From Sphingomonas sp. G-3-2-10 (GTDB lineage: Bacteria > Pseudomonadota > Alphaproteobacteria > Sphingomonadales > Sphingomonadaceae), in NCBI RefSeq assembly GCF_012927115.1, contig NZ_JABBFY010000001.1, positions 186,001 to 250,000 on the forward strand: a stretch of 64,000 bases of DNA, in the 5' to 3' direction. Both the position numbers and the translations under genes were made by a program. This document shows positions 18,492-26,685 of this stretch, one piece after another; the stretch's first letter is position 1, and the number at the start of each line of letters is the position of its first letter. The notes beneath the pieces are model-generated. The model made no database searches. It saw only the letters and a list, made by a program, of their open reading frames with translations, and was not told the DNA's origin.

Positions 18492-18970
18492 TTGCGGGCC
18501 CCCTTCACGAATTCGACGGCGAAATGGATCGCGGCGATGGTGCAGGCGGCGATCCAGATCAGCCGGAACGGCGCGATGCGGATCGAGAGCAATTCGGTCA
18601 TCTCCGTCGTCGGCCACAGATCGGTGGCGACCCACGCCGATCCGAACGCGACGAGACCGAAGGTGATCGCCAAAGCCACGCGACCGATCTGGGCGAGGAT
18701 GTGCCTGGTGCGCTCAGAGGCGCGGCCGACGATCAGATCGACCGTGGCGTGACGATTCATCAGGCTGACCATCAGCACGCAGGAAGACAAAGCGACGACG
18801 ATCGCGACCTGAAAGATCTCGATCGATCCGATCACCGCGAATCCGGCATGGCGGCCAAGGACTGCGATTGCGTCGGTCGCCATCGCGAGCAACAGTCCGG
18901 CCGAGCCGGTAAAGATCAGGAACCGCTGTACGCCACTCGGCGCTTCCGGCGGTCCGGCCGTGTTGTCCAT
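18488..18970 (-). CDS. TRAP transporter small permease subunit (DctQ family)
   Basis: 160 aa with four hydrophobic helices, the typical DctQ size. The conserved family region is visible around ALSSCVLMVSLMNRHATVDL. It forms the membrane complex with DctM. The ribosome site is GGGAGAGGGTC directly before the ATG, a leader shared by several catabolic genes in this window. It is the first gene of the eight-gene minus-strand operon and is divergent from the MarR gene. Confidence 0.88.
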   Translation of the reverse strand: MDNTAGPPEAPSGVQRFLIFTGSAGLLLAMATDAIAVLGRHAGFAVIGSIEIFQVAIVVALSSCVLMVSLMNRHATVDLIVGRASERTRHILAQIGRVALAITFGLVAFGSAWVATDLWPTTEMTELLSIRIAPFRLIWIAACTIAAIHFAVEFVKGARK

Positions 18971-19015
18971 GACCCTCTCCCTGCGGGCTTGCTGAATCGC
19001 TCAGATGCCCATCTG

Positions 19016-19050
19016 CCAAATAAGTTTGCAGAAATAACAATGGTTGTCAT
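19016..19050 (+). promoter_or_regulatory. Probable MarR operator in the TRAP/marR divergent region
   Basis: The 163-bp divergent gap contains ATAACAA-TGG-TTGTCAT (19034-19050), an inverted repeat with 6 of 7 paired positions, the size expected for a MarR dimer. Just before it stand AATAAG and TTTGCA. The promoter of the aldehyde dehydrogenase shows the same series AATAAG-TGCA-ATAACAAT with spacing changed by one base. I infer that the MarR product binds here and regulates its own gene, and possibly the TRAP operon. Confidence 0.55.
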
Positions 19051-19133
19051 CAACTATCTTGAGTCGGGATTGTTTGCGAGACTCCATTTTCTGCGTTAGC
19101 GCTCTTCCCGACGATAAAAGGGTGCGTGAGCGG

Positions 19134-19613
19134 ATGGCGGACAAGGTGGAAGACGAGGTCGAGCATGTCGATCTGGGGCGGCTGGGCAGGGCGCTCGGCT
19201 TCCGGTTCCGTCGCGTCCAGAACAAGCTCGCGCGCGATTTCGCGACCAACACCGCGGGCTGGAAGCTGCGTTCGGGCATGTTCTCGTCGCTCGAGATCAT
19301 CTCGGCCAATCCCGGCATCTCGCAGGCGATGCTGAGCACCGAAGTGGGTCTCGACAAGTCGGCGGTGGTGCCTTTGGTCGACGATTTGGAGAAGCGCGGC
19401 TGGGTGATCCGCACGCGATCGCAGGAGGATCGCCGGCGCAACCATCTGTCGATCACCGAGGCCGGAAAGGCCGAGCTCGACGCGCTCGCCCGGATGATGG
19501 ACGAGACCGAATCGACTGCGCTCGCGGTGCTGACCGACGAGGAGCGGGCAGTGATCAGCCGCGCGCTCGACAAGGTCTATGATGCCTATATCCGCGCCTC
19601 GCGCGGCAACTGA
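19134..19613 (+). CDS. MarR family regulator, FerC-like by context
   Basis: About 159 aa. The winged HTH is plain (GISQAMLSTEVGLDKSAVVP, then LVDDLEKRGWVIRTRSQEDR with the wing Arg and Asp residues). It lies just before the ferulate block (aldehyde dehydrogenase, hydratase-lyase, CoA ligase). In Sphingobium sp. SYK-6 a MarR protein, FerC, represses ferBA and responds to hydroxycinnamoyl-CoA. The same role is likely here, but orthology cannot be proven by eye. The start is uncertain: the ATG at 19134 or the in-frame GTG at 19122. Confidence 0.8.
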   Translation: MADKVEDEVEHVDLGRLGRALGFRFRRVQNKLARDFATNTAGWKLRSGMFSSLEIISANPGISQAMLSTEVGLDKSAVVPLVDDLEKRGWVIRTRSQEDRRRNHLSITEAGKAELDALARMMDETESTALAVLTDEERAVISRALDKVYDAYIRASRGN

Positions 19614-19678
19614 CCTCACCTAAAGCTCATATTTGCGTACTTTTGTGCGGGGGCCTTGTGCTGCCTGAATCAATAAGC

Positions 19679-19695
19679 TATGCAACATAACAATT
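19679..19695 (+). promoter_or_regulatory. 17-bp motif TATGCAACATAACAATT upstream of the aldehyde dehydrogenase
   Basis: TATGCAACATAACAATT lies 20 bp before the aldehyde dehydrogenase ATG. The identical 17-mer occurs, pointing the same way relative to its gene, 29 bp before the TonB receptor at 31605. It contains a TATG-CAA-CATA dyad and an ATAACAA half-site like that in the marR region. It is probably an operator or core promoter shared by catabolic and uptake genes. Confidence 0.6.
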
Positions 19696-19715
19696 CATGA
19701 GCAGGAGAGGCTGAA

Positions 19716-21140
19716 ATGTCCGACACGCTGGTCGCCGAACAGGCAACCACCTTCGATCGCATCAATCCGGTGACGGGAGAGGTCGCGACGACCGCCGCCG
19801 CCTTCACCGTCGCCGATGCCGATGCCGCCTGCGAAGCTGCCGCCGCTGCTTTCCCGGCATGGTCGGCAATGGGTCCGAATGCGCGCCGCGCGCTGCTCAA
19901 CAAGGCTGCCGATGCGCTGGCAGGCAAGGCCGACCAGTTCGTCGATGCGATGATGGGCGAGATCGGCGCGACCGAAGGCTGGGCGCGCTTCAACCTGATG
20001 CTGGCGGTCGGCATGGTCCGTGAAGCCGCCGCGCTCACCACCCAGATCGGCGGCGAAGTGATCCCCAGCGACAAGCCGGGCTGCATTGCGATGGCGCTGC
20101 GCGAGCCGGTCGGCGTGATGCTCGGCATCGCGCCCTGGAACGCGCCGATCATCCTCGGGGTCCGCGCCGTGGCTGTGCCGCTGGCCTGCGGCAACACCGT
20201 CGTCCTCAAGGCGAGTGAGCAGTGCCCGCGCACCCATTCGCTGATCGCCGAAGCGTTCGACGAAGCGCTGCCCAAGGGTGCGGTCACGATCGTCACCAAT
20301 GCGCCCAAGGATGCGCCCGAGATCGTCGGCGCGCTGATCGACAACCCGCACATCCGCCGGATCAACTTCACCGGATCGACCGGCGTTGGCCGTATCATCG
20401 CCAAGCGCGCAGCCGAGCATCTCAAGCCCGTGCTGCTCGAGCTGGGCGGCAAGGCGCCGATGGTCATCCTCGACGACGCGGATCTCGACGAAGCGGTGAA
20501 GGCCGCGGCGTTCGGCGCGTTCATGAACCAGGGCCAGATCTGCATGTCGACCGAGCGGATCATCGTGCTCGACAGCGTCGCCGATGCCTTCGTCCAGAAG
20601 TTCGCGGCCAAGGTCGCGTCGATGCCGGTGGGCGATCCGCGCGAGGGCAAGACCCCCCTCGGTGCGGTGGTCGACCAGAAGACCGTGGATCATGTGAAGT
20701 CGCTGATCGACGATGCGGTCGCTTCGGGTGCGGTGCAGGTGAATGGCGGCGACGCCAATGGCGTGCTGATGCCCGCGCATGTGATCGACAAGGTCACGCC
20801 GAGCATGAAGCTGTTCCGCGACGAGAGCTTCGGCCCGGTCGTCGGCGTGATTCGCGCGCGTAACGAAGCCCATGCGGTCGAACTGGCCAACGATACCGAA
20901 TATGGCCTGTCGGCATCGGTGTTCACGAAGGACACCGCACGCGGCCTGAAGGTCGCCCGCCAGATCAAGTCGGGCATCTGCCACGTCAACGGCCCGACCG
21001 TGCACGACGAAGCCCAGATGCCCTTCGGCGGCACCAAATCCTCCGGCTATGGCCGCTTCGGCGGCAAGGCCGGGATCGACAGCTTCACCGAGCTTCGCTG
21101 GATCACCATCGAGACCGAAGCCGGACATTACCCGATCTAA
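19716..21140 (+). CDS. Aldehyde dehydrogenase, vanillin/aromatic aldehyde type
   Basis: 474 aa. An NAD(P)-dependent aldehyde dehydrogenase with catalytic C276 (NQGQICMSTER), general base E242 (LLELGGKAP), N142 (APWNAPI) and the cofactor-binding FTGSTGVG at 218-225. The order followed by hydratase-lyase and CoA ligase fits vanillin dehydrogenase (LigV/Vdh), which oxidises vanillin or 4-hydroxybenzaldehyde released from hydroxycinnamoyl-CoA. Related salicylaldehyde-type enzymes look similar, so the exact aldehyde is inferred. AGGAGAGG precedes the ATG. Confidence 0.88.
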   Translation: MSDTLVAEQATTFDRINPVTGEVATTAAAFTVADADAACEAAAAAFPAWSAMGPNARRALLNKAADALAGKADQFVDAMMGEIGATEGWARFNLMLAVGMVREAAALTTQIGGEVIPSDKPGCIAMALREPVGVMLGIAPWNAPIILGVRAVAVPLACGNTVVLKASEQCPRTHSLIAEAFDEALPKGAVTIVTNAPKDAPEIVGALIDNPHIRRINFTGSTGVGRIIAKRAAEHLKPVLLELGGKAPMVILDDADLDEAVKAAAFGAFMNQGQICMSTERIIVLDSVADAFVQKFAAKVASMPVGDPREGKTPLGAVVDQKTVDHVKSLIDDAVASGAVQVNGGDANGVLMPAHVIDKVTPSMKLFRDESFGPVVGVIRARNEAHAVELANDTEYGLSASVFTKDTARGLKVARQIKSGICHVNGPTVHDEAQMPFGGTKSSGYGRFGGKAGIDSFTELRWITIETEAGHYPI

Positions 21141-21144
21141 GAAA

Positions 21145-21272
21145 CTCCCCTCCCTGAAAGGGAGGGGTTGGGGGTGGGTGGCGAGCGTAGCGAGCTTCTT
21201 CCCCCGTCTTGCCGAATTCGACGCTGGCGCGTCGATACCCACCCCTAGCCCCTCCCTTGCAGGGAGGGGAAC
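21145..21272. repeat. GC-rich intergenic palindromic element inside the ferulate operon
   Basis: CCCCTCCCT...AGGGAGGGG at the left end (around 21147-21168) and CCCCTCCCTTGCAGGGAGGGG at the right end (around 21250-21270) are two inverted repeats. They enclose GGGGTGGGTGG and its complement CCCACCCC, plus GCGAGCGTAGCGAGC. It fills the gap between aldehyde dehydrogenase and hydratase-lyase, so it would form large RNA stem-loops within the transcript. Similar elements occur at 4785, 22124 and 57128. Confidence 0.75.
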
Positions 21273-21282
21273 GGAGACTCTT

Positions 21283-22119
21283 ATGACCAACCTCAGCTCC
21301 AACGGCACCGTTTCCTATGATGTCGTCGATCGCATCGCATGGGTGCGCTTCAACCGTCCCGACAAGCGCAACTGCATGTCGCCGACGCTCAACCAGGACA
21401 TGATGGAAGTCCTGCACGAACTCGAATTCCGCGACGATGTCGGCGTGCTGGTGCTGACCGGCGAGGGCACCGCCTTCTCGGCCGGCATGGACCTCAAGGA
21501 ATATTTCCGCGAGACCGAAGCGAAGGGCCTCGGCGCGACGCGTCAGGCGCAGCGCGAGAGCTATGGCTGGTGGCGCCGCCTGCGCTGGTATCAGAAGCCG
21601 ACCATCGCGATGGTCAATGGCTGGTGCTTCGGTGGCGCATATGGCCCGCTGTTCGCCTGCGACCTGGCCTTTGCCGCCGACGAGGCGCAGTTCGGCCTCA
21701 GCGAAATCAACTGGGGCATCCTGCCCGGCGGCGGCGCGACCAAGATCGCGGTCGAGCTGCTTCCGTTCCGCAAGGCGATGTACCACGCCATCATGGGCGA
21801 GAATGTCGACGGCAAGACCGCGGCGGAATGGGGCCTGGTCAATGAATCGCTCCCGCTCGACAAGCTGAAGGACCGTGTGACCGAAGTCGCCAACGTCCTG
21901 CTCAAGAAGAACCCGGTGGCGCTCAAGGCGACCAAGGACGCGATCCGTCGCGTCTCGGTGCTGAGCTATGACGATGCCGAGGAATATCTGGTCCGGATGC
22001 AGGAAGCCGCGAACAGCTATGACAATGACGGCCGCAAGGAAGGCATCAAGCAGTTCATCGACGACAAGACCTACAAGCCGGGCCTCGGCGCGTACGACAA
22101 GTCGAAGCAGGGCGCCTGA
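21283..22119 (+). CDS. ferB: p-Hydroxycinnamoyl-CoA hydratase/lyase (FerB/Ech type)
   Basis: 278 aa. A crotonase-fold enzyme that hydrates feruloyl-CoA or p-coumaroyl-CoA and splits it to vanillin or 4-hydroxybenzaldehyde plus acetyl-CoA. Family-specific features are visible: SAGMDLKEYFRE with Y74, MVNGWCFGGAYGPLF for the oxyanion hole, and the catalytic Glu E141 in GLSEINWGILPGGG. The length and these motifs match hydroxycinnamoyl-CoA hydratase-lyases rather than ordinary beta-oxidation hydratases. It stands between the aldehyde dehydrogenase and the CoA ligase, a complete CoA-dependent non-beta-oxidative ferulate route. Confidence 0.9.
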   Translation: MTNLSSNGTVSYDVVDRIAWVRFNRPDKRNCMSPTLNQDMMEVLHELEFRDDVGVLVLTGEGTAFSAGMDLKEYFRETEAKGLGATRQAQRESYGWWRRLRWYQKPTIAMVNGWCFGGAYGPLFACDLAFAADEAQFGLSEINWGILPGGGATKIAVELLPFRKAMYHAIMGENVDGKTAAEWGLVNESLPLDKLKDRVTEVANVLLKKNPVALKATKDAIRRVSVLSYDDAEEYLVRMQEAANSYDNDGRKEGIKQFIDDKTYKPGLGAYDKSKQGA

Positions 22120-22123
22120 CCCC

Positions 22124-22225
22124 GAATTAGCCCCGCCTCCCCGGAGGAGGGGTTGGGGGTGGAGGAGTCATTTCTGACACTCCGCCGCATGAGTTCTCCA
22201 CCCCATCCCCTCGTTCGAGGGACCA
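22124..22225. repeat. GC-rich intergenic palindromic element before the CoA ligase
   Basis: CCCCGCCTCCCCGGAGGAGGGG is followed by GGGGTGGAGGAG, and further right by the complements CTCCACCCCATCCCC and TCGTTCGAGGGA. It is the same architecture as the element at 21145, but with a different core (TCATTTCTGACACTCCG). It sits in the operon between ferB and ferA. Confidence 0.65.
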
Positions 22226-22244
22226 GAAGCAAGAAGAGAGTCGC

Positions 22245-24329
22245 GTGGCCAAGTTGAACCTCGAACGCCTGCTCAAAGCCCGCTCGGTCGCGATCGTCGG
22301 CGCGTCCGAAAAGCCGGGAGCGCTGGGCAATTCGGTGCTCCAGAATCTGGAGCGGCACGGCTTTTCCGGTCCGATCCACCTGATCAATCCCAAGCGCGAC
22401 GAGATTGCAGGCCGCGCGTGCCTGAAGTCGGTCGCGGACCTGCCCGAGGGCGTGGACGCGGCGGTGCTGGCGATCCCGGGCGGCGCGGTGCTGGATACCG
22501 TCCGTGCGCTGGCCGCGCGCGGCGTGGGCGCGGCGGTGATCTTCTCGGCGGGCTTCGCCGAGGGTGGCGAGGAAGGCATGGCGGCGCAGCGCGAAGTCGC
22601 GCGGATCGCGGCCGAGCATGGCATGGTGATCGAGGGGCCGAACTGCCTCGGCATGACCAACTATGTCGAAGGCATTCCGCTGACCTTCGTCGAGACGCCG
22701 GTGATCGAGCTGAACGGTCCGGGTGTCGGCATCGTGTCGCAGTCGGGCGCGATGGCGGTGGTGCTGGGCACCACGCTGATGTCGAAAGGGCTGGGCATCT
22801 CGATCTCGGTTTCGACCGGCAACGAAGCCGCATCGGGGGTCGAGGATTATGTCGACTATCTGCTCGACGATCCGAACACCGCGGTGATCGGCATGATCGT
22901 CGAGCAGTTCCGCAAGCCCGCTGCGTTCCTGGCGCTGGCCGAGCGCGCGCGGGCGGCGGGCAAGCCGATCGTGCTGCTCCATCCGGGCAAGTCGAGCGCG
23001 GCGCGCGAGTCCGCCGCGACGCATACCGGCGCGATGGCGGGCGACTGGCAGGTGATGAAGACTCTGGTCGAGCGCGCCGGCGTGGTGCTGGTCGACGGGC
23101 TGGAGGAACTGGGCGACGTGATCGATCTCGCCAGCCGCTGCGGAGCGATCCCGGCGGGCGGCACCGCGGTGCTGACCGAGAGCGGTGCGTTCAAGGCGCT
23201 GACGCTCGACCTGTGCGAAGCGATCGGCGTCGATCTGCCCGCGCCGGGCGAGAAGACCAGCGCGACGCTGCGCGCGGCGATGCCCGATTTCATCCCGGTC
23301 TCGAACCCGATGGACCTGACCGCGCAGGCTCTGGTCGATCCCGACCTGTACCGCCGCACGCTGGCGCCTTTGCTCGACGACGACGCCTATGCGGCGGTGG
23401 TGCTCGGCATCATCCAGACCGACCAGACCACCGCGCGGCTCAAGCTGGTGCCGATCATCGAAGCAGTGAAGTCGCTCGAGCCGGGCAAGCCGGTGATCTT
23501 CGCCGGCCTCGACGAAGGCGCGCCGGTGCAGGCGGAATATATTGCCGGTCTGCGCGAGTTGAACGTGCCCTATTTCCCGTCACCCGACCGTGCTTTCCGC
23601 GCGATCGCGCTGCTGGGCAAGGCGCGGGACTTCGCCAAGTCCGATGCCGAAGCGGTTTCGGTCGACGTGCCGTCGGGGGTGATCCCCGAATATCGCTCGA
23701 AGGAACTGCTCGCGCCGCTGGGCATCCCGTTCCCCAAGGGCGGGTTCGCGGCGAGCGTCGAGGAGGCCAAGGCAGTCGCGGCGAAGATCGGCTATCCTGT
23801 CGCGCTCAAGGCGCAGTCGGCCGAGCTGTCGCACAAGAGCGATGCGGGCGGCGTGATCCTGAACCTGGCCGACGAAGCCGCTCTCGAAGCGGGCTGGGCG
23901 AAGCTGTACGGCAATGTCGCGGCCTATGCCCCGGGGCTGGCGCTGGACGGCGCGCTGATCGAAGCGATGGGCAAGCGCGGGGCCGAGCTGATCGTCGGTG
24001 CGCGCAACGATCCCGAATGGGGTCCGGTGATCCTCGCCGGGTTCGGCGGGGTGCAAGCCGAGATCCTTCAGGACGTGCGGCTGATGCCGGCCGACCTGAC
24101 CCGCGAAGCGATCGTGGCGGAACTGCGCAAGCTCAAGAGCGGCGCGCTGCTCGACGGCTGGCGCGGATCGCCCGCGCTGGACGTGGATGCGGTGGCGGAG
24201 ATCATCGAGGGTGTGGGGCGCCTGCTGCGCGGTACCCCGGCGATCCGCGAGATCGACCTCAATCCTGTGGTAGTGTTCCCCAAGGGCGAGGGCGCCGTTG
24301 CGCTCGACGCGCTGATGCTGGCGGAGTGA
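22245..24329 (+). CDS. ferA: NDP-forming acyl-CoA synthetase, probable feruloyl-CoA synthetase (FerA type)
   Basis: 694 aa, one chain with the alpha- and beta-like parts of ADP-forming acyl-CoA synthetases. A CoA-binding Rossmann domain comes first (SVAIVGASEKPGALGNSVLQ). The ligase-CoA domain follows with the phosphoryl-accepting His H260 (ATHTGAMAGD). An ATP-grasp domain lies near the C terminus (YPVALKAQSAELSHKSDAGG, then IREIDLNPVVVF). Next to FerB this most likely makes feruloyl-CoA or p-coumaroyl-CoA, as FerA does in Sphingobium SYK-6 as far as I recall. The start is GTG with AAGAAGAGAG four bases upstream. Confidence 0.85.
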   Translation: MAKLNLERLLKARSVAIVGASEKPGALGNSVLQNLERHGFSGPIHLINPKRDEIAGRACLKSVADLPEGVDAAVLAIPGGAVLDTVRALAARGVGAAVIFSAGFAEGGEEGMAAQREVARIAAEHGMVIEGPNCLGMTNYVEGIPLTFVETPVIELNGPGVGIVSQSGAMAVVLGTTLMSKGLGISISVSTGNEAASGVEDYVDYLLDDPNTAVIGMIVEQFRKPAAFLALAERARAAGKPIVLLHPGKSSAARESAATHTGAMAGDWQVMKTLVERAGVVLVDGLEELGDVIDLASRCGAIPAGGTAVLTESGAFKALTLDLCEAIGVDLPAPGEKTSATLRAAMPDFIPVSNPMDLTAQALVDPDLYRRTLAPLLDDDAYAAVVLGIIQTDQTTARLKLVPIIEAVKSLEPGKPVIFAGLDEGAPVQAEYIAGLRELNVPYFPSPDRAFRAIALLGKARDFAKSDAEAVSVDVPSGVIPEYRSKELLAPLGIPFPKGGFAASVEEAKAVAAKIGYPVALKAQSAELSHKSDAGGVILNLADEAALEAGWAKLYGNVAAYAPGLALDGALIEAMGKRGAELIVGARNDPEWGPVILAGFGGVQAEILQDVRLMPADLTREAIVAELRKLKSGALLDGWRGSPALDVDAVAEIIEGVGRLLRGTPAIREIDLNPVVVFPKGEGAVALDALMLAE

Positions 24330-24334
24330 CGGCG

Positions 24335-25216
24335 ATGGGCATGGATGCGGATTGGGATGAACTGATCGCGATCGATATCCACGTCCATGCCGAGCATAGC
24401 TGCCGCCAGCCGCTCGACCCGATCCAGGCCGAGTTCGAGGAAGCGGCGAGCATCTATTTCAAGACCGACGCCAAGCGGCCCTCGATCCCCGAGACCATCG
24501 CCTATTATCGCGAGCGCAGGATCGGCTTCGTACTGTTCACGGTCGACATGGAGGCCGGGACCGGGATCAAGCGGATCGCCAACGAGGAGATTGCCGAGGC
24601 GGCCGCGGAAAACCGCGACATCATGCGCGCATTCGCCTCGATCGATCCGCACAAGGGCAAGGCTGGAGCGCTGGAGGCGCGCAAGCTGATCGAGGAGTAT
24701 GGCGTCGCGGGATTCAAGTTCCACCCGCCGCTCCAGAATTTCGATCCCGGCGACCGGATGGCGTGGCCGCTCTACGAAGTGATCGACCATTACGGCTTGC
24801 CCGCGATCTTCCACACCGGCCATTCGGGGATGGGCACGGGGATGCCGGGCGGCGGCGGCATTCGCCTGAAATATGGCCAGCCAATCCTCGTCGATGACGT
24901 CGCGGTCGATTTCCCCAACATCAAGATCATTCTCGCGCATCCGAGCTGGCCGTGGACCGACGAGGCGCTGTCGATGGCGCTGCACAAGCCGAATGTCTTC
25001 ATCGACCTGAGCGGCTGGTCTCCCAAATATTTTCCGCCGCAGATCGTGCGTTATGCGAACTCGCAGCTGGGCCACAAATTCCTGTTCGGCAGCGATTTCC
25101 CGCTGATCCCGCCAGATAAATGGATTTCCGCGTTCGATTCCGCTGGCTTCAAACCCGAACTGCGCGAGCCGATCCTGAAGGGCAACGCCGCGAAACTGCT
25201 GTTCGGCGCGGCCTGA
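24335..25216 (+). CDS. Amidohydrolase family 2 metal-dependent hydrolase or decarboxylase
   Basis: 293 aa, a TIM-barrel amidohydrolase of the ACMSD/TIM-barrel-fold type. Metal-binding residues are visible: H16 and H18 (DIHVH), a central His in FKFHPP, IFHTGH, LAHPSWPW, and the Asp in LFGSDFPL. Members decarboxylate aromatic or unsaturated acids or hydrolyse lactones; LigW and LigJ/OMA hydratase of lignin pathways belong to this superfamily. The gene starts 6 bp after ferA and is coupled by TGATG to the cytochrome gene. The reaction is not determined; handling of a ferulate-derived acid is plausible. Confidence 0.75.
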   Translation: MGMDADWDELIAIDIHVHAEHSCRQPLDPIQAEFEEAASIYFKTDAKRPSIPETIAYYRERRIGFVLFTVDMEAGTGIKRIANEEIAEAAAENRDIMRAFASIDPHKGKAGALEARKLIEEYGVAGFKFHPPLQNFDPGDRMAWPLYEVIDHYGLPAIFHTGHSGMGTGMPGGGGIRLKYGQPILVDDVAVDFPNIKIILAHPSWPWTDEALSMALHKPNVFIDLSGWSPKYFPPQIVRYANSQLGHKFLFGSDFPLIPPDKWISAFDSAGFKPELREPILKGNAAKLLFGAA

Positions 25217-26685
25217 TGCGGTTCGGCGTGCTTGCCCTTGCGGTCGCGCTGCTCGGTTTCGGGCTGGCGGCGGCGACGGACAAGCCCGATCACTGGTGGC
25301 AGCCGGGCGAGGGGCGGACGTTCCCGGCGAAGCTCGAGTACGAGAATGAAGGCGGCACGCTGCGGCTGCTGCTCGAAGGCGGGCCGATGGAGACGAAGGG
25401 GCATCCCTTCTTCGAACCGATCGGTCCCAACGGCCGCGCCTGCGTCACCTGCCATCAGCCCGCCAATGCGATGAGCCTCGCGGTGCCCGACGTGCAGCGG
25501 CAATGGACGCGCAACGGCGCGAAGGACCCGCTGTTCGCGGCGGTGGACGGATCGAACTGCCCCAGCCTGCCGCAAGGCGATCGCGCGTCGCATTCGCTGC
25601 TGCTCGACCACGGCCTGATCCGCATCGCGCGGCCCTGGCCGGTGAAGGGCGCGGACTTCGCGATCGAAGTCGTGCGCGATCCATCGACCTGCAACCTCGA
25701 TCCCGTCTGGGGGATCAAGTCGAAGAACCCGCATATCTCGGTGTTCCGCCGCCCGCGCCCGGTGGCGAACTTCAAGTTCATCGAGGCGATGGGGTTCGCC
25801 TACGATCCCAAGGCGGGGATGCCGCTGGCGCTCGATCCCGAGACGAACAAGCCCGTTGCGGGCAATCTGATGGCCGATGGGCGCGTACCGACCCTGACCG
25901 CGCAGATGCGCGATGCGGCGGCGACGCACCTTGCCTTTACCCGCAATCTCGATGCCGGCGACATCGCCCGCATCCTCGATTTCGAGCGCCGCCTGTTCGT
26001 GGCGCAGCAGCGCGACAGCAGCGGGACGATGCTGGACGCCGATGGCGCGGAGGGTGGGCCGATGAAGCTGCTCGTCTCCGCACCGGGCCGCCTCGGCAGT
26101 CAGGGCACGCCGGTGTGGAGCGAGTTCGAGGCGTGGGAGAAACTGCCCGAAGCCGAGAAGGCGAAGCTGCCCAAGGAAGTGCGCGAATTCCGGGACTCGG
26201 TCGCGCGCGGGGCGCGGGTGTTCCGCGACAAGACTTTCCTCATCACCGACAGTGCGGGGATCAACTCGCCGGTCGGGTTCGGCAATCCGGTGCGCAACAG
26301 CTGCGTCTTTTGCCACAACATGTCGTATATGGGCATGGACGTGGCGCCGGGTCAGGTCGATCTGGGCACGACCAATCTGCCCTTTGCCGACCCACAGCCG
26401 TACCTCCCGCTGTTCCGCGTCACCTGCAAGGGGAAGCCGCATCCGCACTACGGCCGCGTCATCTACACCCATGATCCCGGCTATGCGCTGACCACGGGCA
26501 AATGCGCCGATGTCGGGCGGATCACGCTGCAGACGCTGCGCGGGCTTTCGGCGCGCGCACCCTATTTCTCCAACGGCAGCGCGAAGGATCTGCGCGGGGT
26601 GATCGACTATTACGACCGGCGCTATTCGATCGGCTATACCGAGCAGGAAAAGCGCGACCTCGTGAACCTGATGCGCGCGCTGTGA
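25216..26685 (+). CDS. Secreted di-heme cytochrome c, MauG/peroxidase-like
   Basis: 489 aa with an N-terminal signal peptide (about residues 1-20). Two heme c motifs are present, CVTCH (76-80) and CVFCH (363-367), spaced as in large di-heme proteins related to MauG and bacterial cytochrome c peroxidases. The C-terminal segment LSARAPYFSNGSAKDLRGVI is typical of this group. It would act in the periplasm in electron transfer or oxidative chemistry. It overlaps the amidohydrolase by 1 nt and the next gene by 4 nt (GTGA), so it is part of the ferulate operon. Its substrate is unknown. Confidence 0.8.
   Translation: MRFGVLALAVALLGFGLAAATDKPDHWWQPGEGRTFPAKLEYENEGGTLRLLLEGGPMETKGHPFFEPIGPNGRACVTCHQPANAMSLAVPDVQRQWTRNGAKDPLFAAVDGSNCPSLPQGDRASHSLLLDHGLIRIARPWPVKGADFAIEVVRDPSTCNLDPVWGIKSKNPHISVFRRPRPVANFKFIEAMGFAYDPKAGMPLALDPETNKPVAGNLMADGRVPTLTAQMRDAAATHLAFTRNLDAGDIARILDFERRLFVAQQRDSSGTMLDADGAEGGPMKLLVSAPGRLGSQGTPVWSEFEAWEKLPEAEKAKLPKEVREFRDSVARGARVFRDKTFLITDSAGINSPVGFGNPVRNSCVFCHNMSYMGMDVAPGQVDLGTTNLPFADPQPYLPLFRVTCKGKPHPHYGRVIYTHDPGYALTTGKCADVGRITLQTLRGLSARAPYFSNGSAKDLRGVIDYYDRRYSIGYTEQEKRDLVNLMRAL

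Noticed and set aside
19094..19107. AGCGCT core upstream of the first MarR gene as another LacI-type operator
   Set aside because: Only 8 of 14 positions match TGAAAGCGCTTTCA and the flanks are wrong, so it is not separable from chance.
22418..25216. Long plus-strand frame suggesting a fusion over ferA and the amidohydrolase
   Set aside because: The frame is out of phase with ferA and only joins the amidohydrolase frame downstream. FerA and the amidohydrolase are each complete with their own starts.
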